NCBI GenBank assembly: GCA_017396865.1
Contig: JAFQKO010000162.1
Span: 1 to 13,561, forward strand
Direction: 5' to 3'
From: Clostridia bacterium
GTDB taxonomy: Bacteria; Bacillota_A; Clostridia; Oscillospirales; QAKW01
Length of the DNA: 13,561 nt
Shown: one piece after another, positions 1 to 5,952 of the stretch
How the letters are laid out: each line of letters opens with the position of its first letter
How positions within the stretch are numbered: position 1 is the first letter of the stretch
The notes under the pieces: model-generated
The model's input: the letters and a program-made list of their open reading frames with translations, nothing else
Database searches by the model: none
What the model was told of the DNA's origin: nothing
Translations under genes and position numbers: made by a program

Positions 1-122
1 CGACCGCCGAGAACAAAGCCGTTTACGTCGGTGGATTTTTTGCGGCAATAAAAGCCGATTCCGATCATAATGGCGAAAAAGACAACTAAGAATGCGGAAA
101 TGATGATGGAACTGGTACTCAT
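1..122 (-). CDS. Sodium:solute symporter family protein, N-terminus (partial)
   Basis: Only the first 40 or so codons are inside the window; the gene continues past position 1. The ATG (122..120) is preceded by AAAGGAG at 7-base spacing. The visible part is Met-Ser-Thr, a hydrophobic first membrane helix (about residues 5-24), then YCRKK and the motif FVLGGR. A first helix followed by a basic patch and F-x-L-G-G-R is characteristic of the sodium:solute symporter (SSS/PutP-PanF) family, which imports carboxylates, amino acids, sugars or vitamins with Na+. The gene starts 38 bases after the stop of the acyl-CoA ligase, with no terminator between them, so it should be on the T-box-controlled transcript. 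This suggests, by inference only, that it imports the acid the ligase activates. The substrate cannot be read from this fragment. Confidence 0.75.
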   Translation of the reverse strand, partial: MSTSSIIISAFLVVFFAIMIGIGFYCRKKSTDVNGFVLGG

Positions 123-160
123 TTTATTTCTCCTTTACTATATTTTTTGAGATGGGTACT

Positions 161-1792
161 TTAAGATTTATTTTGAGAAGCAACGAGCCGCTCGGAGCCG
201 TAGATCTTGCGCAGCTTGGGCTTTTCGATCTTCCCGGTGGGATTGCGGGGAACGTCGGCGAAGATGATCTTGCGGGGGCGCTTATAGCGGGGCAGATCGA
301 TGCAGAATTCGTTGACATCCTCCTCGGTGCAGGTCATGCCGGGCTTGACCTGAACGATGGCGGCGGCGATCTCGCCGAGCCGTTCATCCGGCAGGCCGAT
401 CACAGCCACGTCGCCGATGGCGGGGTGGGCGGCCAGAAAATCCTCGATCTGAACGGGGTAGAGGTTTTCACCGCCGGTGATGATCACGTCCTTCTTACGG
501 TCGACCAGGAAGATGAAGCCGTCCTCATCCTGCATGGCCATGTCGCCGGTATAGAGCCAGCCGTCCTGGAGGGAGGCGGCGGTGGCTTCGAGGTCGTTGT
601 AGTAGCAGACCATCACGCCGTCACCCTTGAGGCAAAGCTCGCCGACCTCGCCCTGCTTGACCTCCTCGCCGTTTTCGACGATTTTCACCTGCCAGCCGTA
701 GCCGGGGATGCCGATGGCGCCAACCTTATGAACGTTCTCCACGCCGAGGTGCACCGCACCCGGTCCGATGGATTCGGAAAGGCCGTAGTTGGTGTCGTAG
801 TCGTGGTCGGGGAAATAGGCCAGCCAGCGCTTAATGAGGCTCTGGGGTACCGGCTGAGCGCCGATGTGCATCAGCCGAAGCTGCTTGAGGCGGAAATCCT
901 CGATCTTGAGGTCGCCGCGATCCAAGGCATTCAGAATATCCTGCGCCCAGGGCACCAGCAGCCAAACGATGGTGCAGCGTTCGTCGGAGATCGCCTGCAA
1001 AACCTGCTCGGGGCGGGTGCCCTTGAGCAAAACGGCCTTGCTGCCGGAGATCAGCGAGCCGAACCAGTGCATCTTTGCACCGGTATGGTAGAGGGGCGGG
1101 ATGCAGAGGAAAACGTCGTTTTCCGCTTGGGAATGGTGCTTTTGCTCCACGATCGCCGCATGCATCAGCGCGCGGTGGAGGTGCAGAATGGCTTTGGGGA
1201 AGCCGGTGGTGCCGGAGGAGAAGTAGATGGCGGCTTCGTCCTCGGGGGTTAAGTAGATGCCGGGAGATTGGGAAGAGGCATCGGCGGTCAGCTCGCGGTA
1301 GTCCTCCGCGAAGGCGGGGCAGCCGCTGCCCGCATAGATCAGCAGGCGGTTGCGGCCGATCTTATCGGCGATCTGCTCCACGCGGCCGATAAATTCCGGC
1401 CCGAAGATCAGGGCATTGGCCTCCGAAAGGCCGAGGCAATAATCAATTTCATCCGAGCTGTAGCGGAAATTGAGGGGCACCGCCAGCGCACCGCTCTTGA
1501 GGATGCCGAAATAGATCGGCAACCATTCCAGACAGTTCATCATCAGGATGGCCACCTTATCGCCCTTGCGGATGCCGCGGGCGATCAGCGCATTGGCTAC
1601 ACGGTTGGCCTTTTCGTTGAATACGCTCCAGCTGATCTCGCGGCGGTAGTGGCCGCTGTTGGCCGATTCCACCAGCTCGTATTCCCGCCAGGTGCGGCGG
1701 CGGTTTTCGGGCATCTCGGGGTTGAGCTCCACCAAGGCCGTCTCCCGCCCCTTCTCGGCGGCGTTTCTTTCCAGCAAATCAATAATGGTCAT
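161..1792 (-). CDS. AMP-binding acyl-CoA / aryl-CoA ligase
   Basis: A 543-residue member of the ANL (acyl/aryl-CoA synthetase) superfamily. It should activate a carboxylic acid with ATP to an acyl-adenylate and then transfer it to CoA in the cytoplasm. All core motifs are intact: P-loop FSSGTTGFPK (191-200), YGLSE (336-340), GWLYTGD (411-417), the hinge DRKKD (431-435) followed by GGENLYP (440-446), and the C-terminal PRNPTGKIEK (515-524) with catalytic Lys521. The usual N-terminal FNEKANRVANAL segment is preceded by an extra stretch of about 30 residues. The ATG at 1792 was chosen because TAGGAG lies a few bases upstream; an in-frame ATG at 1840 falls inside the T-box terminator hairpin and is not credible. 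Length fits medium/long-chain or aryl-acid ligases, not the shorter PaaK type. The acid substrate is unknown. The T-box leader and the downstream symporter point to an acid connected with tyrosine, but this is inference. Confidence 0.9.
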   Translation of the reverse strand: MTIIDLLERNAAEKGRETALVELNPEMPENRRRTWREYELVESANSGHYRREISWSVFNEKANRVANALIARGIRKGDKVAILMMNCLEWLPIYFGILKSGALAVPLNFRYSSDEIDYCLGLSEANALIFGPEFIGRVEQIADKIGRNRLLIYAGSGCPAFAEDYRELTADASSQSPGIYLTPEDEAAIYFSSGTTGFPKAILHLHRALMHAAIVEQKHHSQAENDVFLCIPPLYHTGAKMHWFGSLISGSKAVLLKGTRPEQVLQAISDERCTIVWLLVPWAQDILNALDRGDLKIEDFRLKQLRLMHIGAQPVPQSLIKRWLAYFPDHDYDTNYGLSESIGPGAVHLGVENVHKVGAIGIPGYGWQVKIVENGEEVKQGEVGELCLKGDGVMVCYYNDLEATAASLQDGWLYTGDMAMQDEDGFIFLVDRKKDVIITGGENLYPVQIEDFLAAHPAIGDVAVIGLPDERLGEIAAAIVQVKPGMTCTEEDVNEFCIDLPRYKRPRKIIFADVPRNPTGKIEKPKLRKIYGSERLVASQNKS

Positions 1793-1811
1793 TGTATCAC
1801 TCCTAAAAATT

Positions 1812-1845
1812 AAAAAGTCCTTTGGCTGAAAATCAGCCAAAGGAC
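1812..1845 (-). terminator. T-box conditional terminator
   Basis: A 13-base perfect stem (GTCCTTTGGCTGA with TCAGCCAAAGGAC, 1845..1817) with a 3-base loop is followed on the minus strand by five U residues (1816..1812). Its upstream arm contains the CCTTT that also completes the T-box antiterminator, so the two structures exclude each other. It lies 20 bases before the ligase start codon. Confidence 0.93.
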
Positions 1846-2091
1846 GAAAGTTTACTTCGTGTTACCACCTTTGTTCATCTGCACCTCACAATGCAGACCT
1901 CGCAGAGTATCCATCAATACCCCCTCGCCTTAACGCGGCGACATCGGCGCAGCTTACTCGGCATAGATGCCTTTCGAAGCGCGGCTCACGGACTGTATTT
2001 CCGAAGATCTCTGCCACCGTCTCGCACCATCCGACGGCTCTCTGCAAGCAACGAAGATTTTCGTACTGGTTTTCCGATCATCGCTTTTTAT
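1812..2091 (-). promoter_or_regulatory. T-box riboswitch leader, probably tRNA-Tyr specific
   Basis: Read on the minus strand, the leader starts near 2091. Stem I is closed by AAGCG (near 2080) and CGCTT (near 1975), with CGGA/TCCG below the specifier loop and a CGAA-ATCT/AGAT-TTCG helix above it. The AGTA bulge is at 2067..2064 and the distal AGAGAGCCGTCGG/GGTGCGAG segment follows. The specifier loop reads GAAATACAG; the codon followed by the conserved A is UAC (1997..1995), which gives Tyr. Stem III is TCTGCA/TGCAGA (1897..1892 with 1883..1878). The antiterminator pairs AAAGG (1872..1868) with CCTTT and leaves the 7-base bulge TGGTAAC (1867..1861); its UGGU would pair with an ACCA tRNA end, which fits tRNA-Tyr. 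The downstream arm CCTTT is shared with the terminator. Uncharged tRNA should therefore turn on the ligase-symporter operon. The T-box class is secure; the specifier assignment is less so. Confidence 0.93.
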
Positions 2092-2097
2092 GAATGT

Positions 2098-2126
2098 ATT
2101 TTACTCCTCTTTTTCCGGGATGTCAA
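2098..2126 (-). promoter_or_regulatory. Promoter of the T-box / acyl-CoA ligase operon
   Basis: The minus strand shows TTGACA (2126..2121), a 17-base spacer, and TAAAAT (2103..2098). This places the transcription start near 2091, just before the first base of T-box stem I. It lies 68 bases beyond the stop of the sugar isomerase-like gene; no terminator is visible between the two, so some read-through from upstream is possible and would also be subject to the T-box terminator. Confidence 0.85.
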
Positions 2127-2193
2127 GGATTTTTGAAAAATTGGAGCAGTTGAACAAAATTCGATCTTCCTTTTTGTGCAAGAGTCACAGAAT

Positions 2194-3075
2194 TCAGTCG
2201 ATCAAATCGGCAAAGTGGCGGGACACAGTATACATAAAGTTCAGTGCCGTTTGCATCAGCTCATCGGGCAGCCCGATGATAAAGCTATCGGCTTCGAGGG
2301 TGTAAACACCGTTGTAGCCGACCTCTTTGAGGGCGGCGCAGATGGCGGGATGGTCCATCAGCCCCAGTCCCGGGATGGTGTGGCTGTCGTCGTGATAATT
2401 GTTGTCGTGAACGTGGAGGGCGCCGATGCGGCTGCCCATGGCACGGATCATGGCGCAGGGCTCCTCACCCACCAAAACCGTATGGCCGAGATCCAGGCAG
2501 GCAATGAAATGATTGCCGGGATGGGTTTCGTTGAGGGTATCCACGTAGCGGTTGAACTCGGCGGGGCGGGAGCAAACGCTGTGGTCGATGCATTTACGGT
2601 AGGGATGCCGCTTCCACATATTCTCTACGCAGATCTTGATGCCGTACTGCTCGCAGAGGGGTACAAAATTAGCGTAATACTTCATGTTGTCGGCAAAGAG
2701 CTCCTCCTCATAGCCGAAGTAGCCGTAGTGCTGCAGGGGGTGCACCACGATGCAGGAGCAGCCTGCCAGCGCCGCCACTTCGATGGAACGGTAAACGGTG
2801 GGGATGATCTCGGTTTCCAGATCATGGCGCTTAAAATCAAACTCGAAGGGGGCATGGGCTTGATAGAAGGGGATGCCGATGGATTTGGCATATTCCCCCA
2901 GCTTGATGGCTTCCTCCTTATAATTATCGCCGGAGAAGCGGTGCTCCTTGCCGAGCTTCATAAAGAACAGGGAAAGGTCGGCCAAATCGAAGTTTGCCTC
3001 CTTGAGCATATCCAGGGCACGCTCGATGCTGCCGAGGCGTTTTTCCAAAATGTGAACGGTTGAACAGATTTTCAT
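2194..3075 (-). CDS. Sugar phosphate isomerase/epimerase-like TIM-barrel protein
   Basis: A 293-residue soluble protein of the xylose-isomerase-like TIM-barrel superfamily (AP endonuclease 2 fold), whose members isomerise or epimerise sugars, keto-sugars or inositol derivatives using a divalent metal. Visible strand-end motifs match the fold: QAHAPFEFD (72-80), VVHPLQHYG (110-118), VENMWKRHP (150-158), ACLDLGH (192-198), ALHVHDNNYHDDSH (219-232) and LEAD (260-263). Glu151, Asp195, His221/223 and Glu261 are the likely metal ligands. The ATG at 3075 has AAAGGAG nine bases upstream and sits 3 bases after the ManA stop codon, so the two are co-translated. It is the last gene of the AraC operon. 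The exact substrate is unknown; sitting beside ManA and opposite rhamnosidases it probably handles a sugar released from the same glycan. A nuclease role is unlikely. Confidence 0.85.
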   Translation of the reverse strand: MKICSTVHILEKRLGSIERALDMLKEANFDLADLSLFFMKLGKEHRFSGDNYKEEAIKLGEYAKSIGIPFYQAHAPFEFDFKRHDLETEIIPTVYRSIEVAALAGCSCIVVHPLQHYGYFGYEEELFADNMKYYANFVPLCEQYGIKICVENMWKRHPYRKCIDHSVCSRPAEFNRYVDTLNETHPGNHFIACLDLGHTVLVGEEPCAMIRAMGSRIGALHVHDNNYHDDSHTIPGLGLMDHPAICAALKEVGYNGVYTLEADSFIIGLPDELMQTALNFMYTVSRHFADLID

Positions 3076-3078
3076 AGT

Positions 3079-3978
3079 TTAGTTCTCCTTTGCACGCAGA
3101 AGGGTTAGCCCCTCGGAAATTTTATAGCCGCCCATCTCTGCGGGGAGATAACAGCAATCGCCCGCCTTGAGCGGGATTTTTTCATTTTTATATGTGATAT
3201 ACCCTGCACCGTCGGTGACCAGCAGGATCTCAAAGGCTTCCGCATTGCCTGTATACGGGGCATCGTGGCGAAACACGCCGAAATACCTGCAGTTGACAAG
3301 CCCTGCTTCGCCTGCTTCAAATTGCAGGGCATGGGTCTCCTCGGCGGTGAATTCCTTGGTAACCTCCATCGCCTTTTCGGTATGGAGGGGGCGGAGCTTG
3401 CCGTCGGGGCCGATGCGGTCGTAGTCGTAGACCCGATAGGTCAGGTCGCTGTTTTGCTGGATCTCGGCAACGAGGATGCCCGCGCCGATGCCGTGCACCA
3501 TCCCTGCGGGGATAAAATAGGTCTCGCCTGCCTTAACAGGCTGGTGGTGCAGCACGCGATCGACGTTTTTCTCAGCCACCGCCGCCTTGAAATCGGCGGC
3601 GGTGCAGCCCTCTTTGAGGCCGTAGATCAGCTCGGCGCCCGGCTCGGCTTGCAAAATATGCCACATCTCGGTTTTGCCCTGATCGCCCTCAAGGGCGGCG
3701 GCCGCATCGTCGGGATGCACCTGCACCGAGAGCTTATCGCAGGCGTCGATGAACTTAATGAGCAGTGGGAAGGGGCGGTCGTGCCCCAGATATTCCCGCA
3801 GGGTCTGCCCCGCATGGGGGCCGTTTAAGATCACGCTGTTGTCGTCGGCACGTACCGAGAGCGCCCAGATCTCGCTGATCTTATCGAAGGGTGCGTCGGG
3901 GGCAATGGTGCGCAGCCGATTGCCGCCCCAAAGGGCGGTTTTGGCGATGGGCCGAAGCAGAAGGGGATAGCGCATCAT
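3079..3978 (-). CDS. manA: Mannose-6-phosphate isomerase, class I (short Firmicutes type)
   Basis: A 299-residue cupin-fold enzyme that should interconvert mannose 6-phosphate and fructose 6-phosphate in the cytoplasm. Family motifs are complete: ALWGGNRL (15-22), SEIWALS (35-41), QVHPDD (86-91), KTEMWHIL (102-109), FIPAGMVHGIGAG (155-167) and the QQNSDLTYRVYDYDR block (174-188). Zinc ligands expected from the family are Gln86, His88, Glu104 and His162, all present. The length is normal for the Bacillus/Clostridium type, which is shorter than the enterobacterial enzyme. The start codon overlaps the stop of the cohesin-like gene (ATGA, 3978..3975). Two consecutive ATG codons occur; the first is used here because it gives the usual 4-base coupling. 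Its place in the operon links mannose use, or mannose-containing glycans, to the adjoining rhamnosidase operon. Confidence 0.93.
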   Translation of the reverse strand: MMRYPLLLRPIAKTALWGGNRLRTIAPDAPFDKISEIWALSVRADDNSVILNGPHAGQTLREYLGHDRPFPLLIKFIDACDKLSVQVHPDDAAAALEGDQGKTEMWHILQAEPGAELIYGLKEGCTAADFKAAVAEKNVDRVLHHQPVKAGETYFIPAGMVHGIGAGILVAEIQQNSDLTYRVYDYDRIGPDGKLRPLHTEKAMEVTKEFTAEETHALQFEAGEAGLVNCRYFGVFRHDAPYTGNAEAFEILLVTDGAGYITYKNEKIPLKAGDCCYLPAEMGGYKISEGLTLLRAKEN

Positions 3979-4997
3979 TTCTTGGCGCCTGCCTTCTTGC
4001 TCTTCCGCAGACCGATCACCAGCAATACCGCGCCGATTGCCGCGGCGGCGCAGATGGGAATCAGGTAATAGAGCAGGGTGCTGTCGTTTTTGCTGAATTT
4101 ATCCGTATCCAGCACGTCGAAGGTCTGCTGCAGAACGGTGATCTTTTCATCCTCACCCTTGTTGATCTGCAGGCCGCCCGCCATGTTGCCGTCCTGATCG
4201 AAGAGGATCAGGTTGCTTTCGCCGGTCTCTTCGTCCACCTGCTCCTCATAGGTGTAGGTTTCGTTCTTGCCGTCGGGGGTAACGAGGGTTGCTTGATTTT
4301 TCTCTTCGTCGATCTCCCATTGACCGGTGGGCGCCTCCCAATCGGATTGGGGCGGCAGATTATCCATCGGCGTTTCCTCCTTGGGCTCCTCCTTGGGGGC
4401 CTCCTCCTTAGGAGCTTCGTCCTTGGGGGCCTCGTCCTTTGGGGTCTCCTCCTTGGGCGTTTCGTCCTTGGGGGTCTCGCCGTCGGGGGCGGGGGCGGGC
4501 TCATCCTTGGCGTTGGGATCGATGATGGGGATGGTGCAGGAATTGATCTGCACGTTCACCAGCCGCTCCAGCTCGGGTGTATAGAATTCCTGATAGGTAA
4601 CCGTCAGCGGGGTATTGGTGCCCTCGGCGGGGGCGGCGATCACCTCAAAGTCGGTGTAGAAAAGGTTGCGCTTGCCCTCCAGCACCTTCTTGGCATCGGC
4701 GGCGATGGTGCTGATGGTGCCCTTTTCCTTGGGGTTGAGGTTGGTGGTGAAAAGGCCGCCGGTTTCGAGCTTATCGCCCTTAACGGGCTTGAGCACGGCG
4801 GTGTCGTAGGAATAAATAATATGATAGGAAGCGCAGGTCGGGGCGTTATCCACCGATACCGTTACCCGCACCGTATCGCCAACCTTGGTGGCGGAGGCGG
4901 AGAGGTTCAGCTTCAGGGTGGGCAGCTCGGATACGTCGGCATAGGCCGCGGGTGCGAGCAGCAGGAGGGCGAGAATGAGGCAGATGAGTCGTTTCAT
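3975..4997 (-). CDS. Membrane-anchored cohesin-like surface protein
   Basis: A 340-residue exported protein. Residues 1-20 form a signal peptide (MKR, hydrophobic core, AYA before the cut). Residues about 25-160 look like a cohesin-type beta-sandwich: a first strand LKLNLSAS, then VGDTVRVTVSVDN, then ASYHIIYSYDTAVLKPV and a later FYTDFEVIA strand. Residues 163-210 are an acidic, proline-rich linker of five-residue PKDE(A/T)/PKEE(A/T) repeats. Residues about 217-305 form a second small acidic domain I do not recognise. A transmembrane helix (309-330) and a basic RKSKKAGAKK tail anchor it in the membrane. Cohesins bind dockerin modules in cellulosomes; in other bacteria cohesin-like domains serve in cell-surface adhesion. 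No LPXTG motif is present. It overlaps AraC upstream and ManA downstream by 4 bases each. The cohesin call rests on pattern, not on an alignment. Confidence 0.75.
   Translation of the reverse strand: MKRLICLILALLLLAPAAYADVSELPTLKLNLSASATKVGDTVRVTVSVDNAPTCASYHIIYSYDTAVLKPVKGDKLETGGLFTTNLNPKEKGTISTIAADAKKVLEGKRNLFYTDFEVIAAPAEGTNTPLTVTYQEFYTPELERLVNVQINSCTIPIIDPNAKDEPAPAPDGETPKDETPKEETPKDEAPKDEAPKEEAPKEEPKEETPMDNLPPQSDWEAPTGQWEIDEEKNQATLVTPDGKNETYTYEEQVDEETGESNLILFDQDGNMAGGLQINKGEDEKITVLQQTFDVLDTDKFSKNDSTLLYYLIPICAAAAIGAVLLVIGLRKSKKAGAKK
4371..4482 (-). repeat. 15-bp tandem repeat coding for the acidic proline linker
   Basis: About seven imperfect copies of a 15-base unit (plus-strand form near TCCTCCTTGGGGGCC) lie in frame inside the cohesin-like gene and encode the PKDE(A/T)/PKEE(A/T) pentapeptide repeat. 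Copies differ by one or two bases. Such a tract could change copy number by slippage in whole codons and so vary the linker length without breaking the frame. Confidence 0.8.
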
Positions 4998-5857
4998 AGC
5001 AGGGGTTCCTTTCTTTGCTTTCTAAATTCACGGGGGGTCATCCCCGTTTGTTTTTTAAAGATCTGATTAAAAAATTTCACGTCGGAATAGCCCACCAGCC
5101 CGCAGATTTCGGATACCTTTTTGGAGGTGTTTGCCAGCAGGCGGCAGCTTTCGCGGATCCGCACCTTTTGCAGATATTCCTGAAAGGTCATTCCCATCTC
5201 TTCTTTAAATACCTTGCTTACGTAGGCTAGCGAATAGCAGCAATCCTGCGCAAGGGTGGAGAGGGAGATCTTTTCCATGAAGTTTTTATTTACACGGTCC
5301 GTTATGTATTGCACCATCCCGCTCCAATCGGGGGCAGATGCAGATTGGGGGACCTGCCGCATGGTGTCGATCAGGATCTCGATCAGCTGGCAACGCATCA
5401 TTTCATGGTAGCCCACGTGCTTTTGATTATACTCTTTGGAAAGGCGGCTGAAAAGCTTCCCGATATGCCCGTCGCGGTCGTGGTAGATCAGGTCGGTGGG
5501 GCGGTCGGTCAGGTTGCGGTAGCTGAACTTGATGAGGTAGTTGTCGGCCAGCTCCTGAAAGCGGCGGCAGTCGGCAAGGGTCTCGTCGATCAATCGCGGC
5601 AGAAAGAGGCAGTTGATGACAACGAAGGGGGTCTGCCCGATCTGGCTGTATTTGTGCCGCACGCCGTAGTCCACGATGAAATAGTCGCCCTGCCCGATCA
5701 CTGAGCAGCGATCTCCGATCAGGTGGTTCGCCCGCCCTTGCACCACGTAGGTCAACTCCAAAAAGTCGTGGTCATGGTAATCGGTCTCGGAGGTAGAGGA
5801 GGTCGTCATCAAAATCTTTTCCTGCTCCAGCTGAGAGAAATATTTAGTTGTCGACAA
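4994..5857 (-). CDS. AraC-family transcriptional regulator with cupin sensor domain
   Basis: The first gene of the minus-strand operon and the likely regulator of the divergent carbohydrate genes. The N-terminal half is an AraC-type cupin with YHDHDFLELTYVVQG and GDYFIVDYGVRHKYSQ, the usual arabinose-binding-like pocket. The C-terminal ~95 residues carry the two helix-turn-helix motifs: ISLSTLAQDCCYSLAYVSKVF, then VSEICGLVGYSDVKFFNQIF and GMTPREFRK. The frame opens at a GTG (5866), but this GTG lies inside the near-perfect ribosome binding site AGGGGGTGAT (5871..5862), so the start must lie further on. TTG at 5857 has 8-base spacing and was chosen; TTG at 5860 and ATG at 5809 are alternatives. 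The stop overlaps the next start (ATGA). By family habit it would activate in the presence of a sugar; the inducer is unknown, perhaps rhamnose or a rhamnoside. Confidence 0.92.
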   Translation of the reverse strand: MSTTKYFSQLEQEKILMTTSSTSETDYHDHDFLELTYVVQGRANHLIGDRCSVIGQGDYFIVDYGVRHKYSQIGQTPFVVINCLFLPRLIDETLADCRRFQELADNYLIKFSYRNLTDRPTDLIYHDRDGHIGKLFSRLSKEYNQKHVGYHEMMRCQLIEILIDTMRQVPQSASAPDWSGMVQYITDRVNKNFMEKISLSTLAQDCCYSLAYVSKVFKEEMGMTFQEYLQKVRIRESCRLLANTSKKVSEICGLVGYSDVKFFNQIFKKQTGMTPREFRKQRKEPLL

Positions 5858-5890
5858 CAAAATCACCCCCTATTCTTTCAAGGATAGCCG

Positions 5891-5920
5891 TTGTTTTTAT
5901 TATAACATCGGGGTTATAAT
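5891..5920 (+). promoter_or_regulatory. Promoter of the rhamnosidase operon
   Basis: TTGTTT (5891-5896), an 18-base spacer and a consensus TATAAT (5915-5920) place the start near 5927, about 26 bases before the GH106-like start codon. The weak -35 against a perfect -10 fits a promoter that needs an activator such as the AraC protein encoded opposite. Confidence 0.7.
5899..5920. promoter_or_regulatory. Palindrome covering both -10 boxes, possible operator
   Basis: ATTATAAC (5899-5906) and GTTATAAT (5913-5920) are perfect 8-base inverted repeats separated by six bases. Each arm contains the -10 box of one of the two divergent promoters. It may be a site for a dimeric regulator, or simply the by-product of two consensus -10 boxes facing each other. 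Confidence 0.5.
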
Positions 5921-5928
5921 GGTGTCAA
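5899..5928 (-). promoter_or_regulatory. Promoter of the AraC-cohesin-ManA operon
   Basis: The minus strand carries TTGACA (5928..5923), an 18-base spacer and TATAAT (5904..5899), giving a start near 5892 and a short leader before the AraC gene. It overlaps almost completely with the plus-strand promoter that faces it. Confidence 0.78.
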
Positions 5929-5952
5929 TAACAAATAGGAGGAAATCTGCCG

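Noticed and set aside
152..1252. A 366-codon plus-strand open frame over the ligase gene
   Set aside because: Its residue composition (Gly, Val, Asp, Leu rich with no motifs) is that of an antisense shadow, and the ligase on the other strand has every ANL motif.
1817..1845. Simple terminator for the upstream isomerase gene
   Set aside because: It lies more than 300 bases beyond that gene, behind a new promoter, and shares its arm with a T-box antiterminator, so it is part of the riboswitch.
1822..2305. Small plus-strand open frames over the T-box leader
   Set aside because: They have no convincing ribosome binding site and their sequence is explained by the folded leader on the other strand.
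4371..4482. CRISPR-like or minisatellite array
   Set aside because: The 15-base units are adjacent without spacers and encode a regular proline linker in frame.
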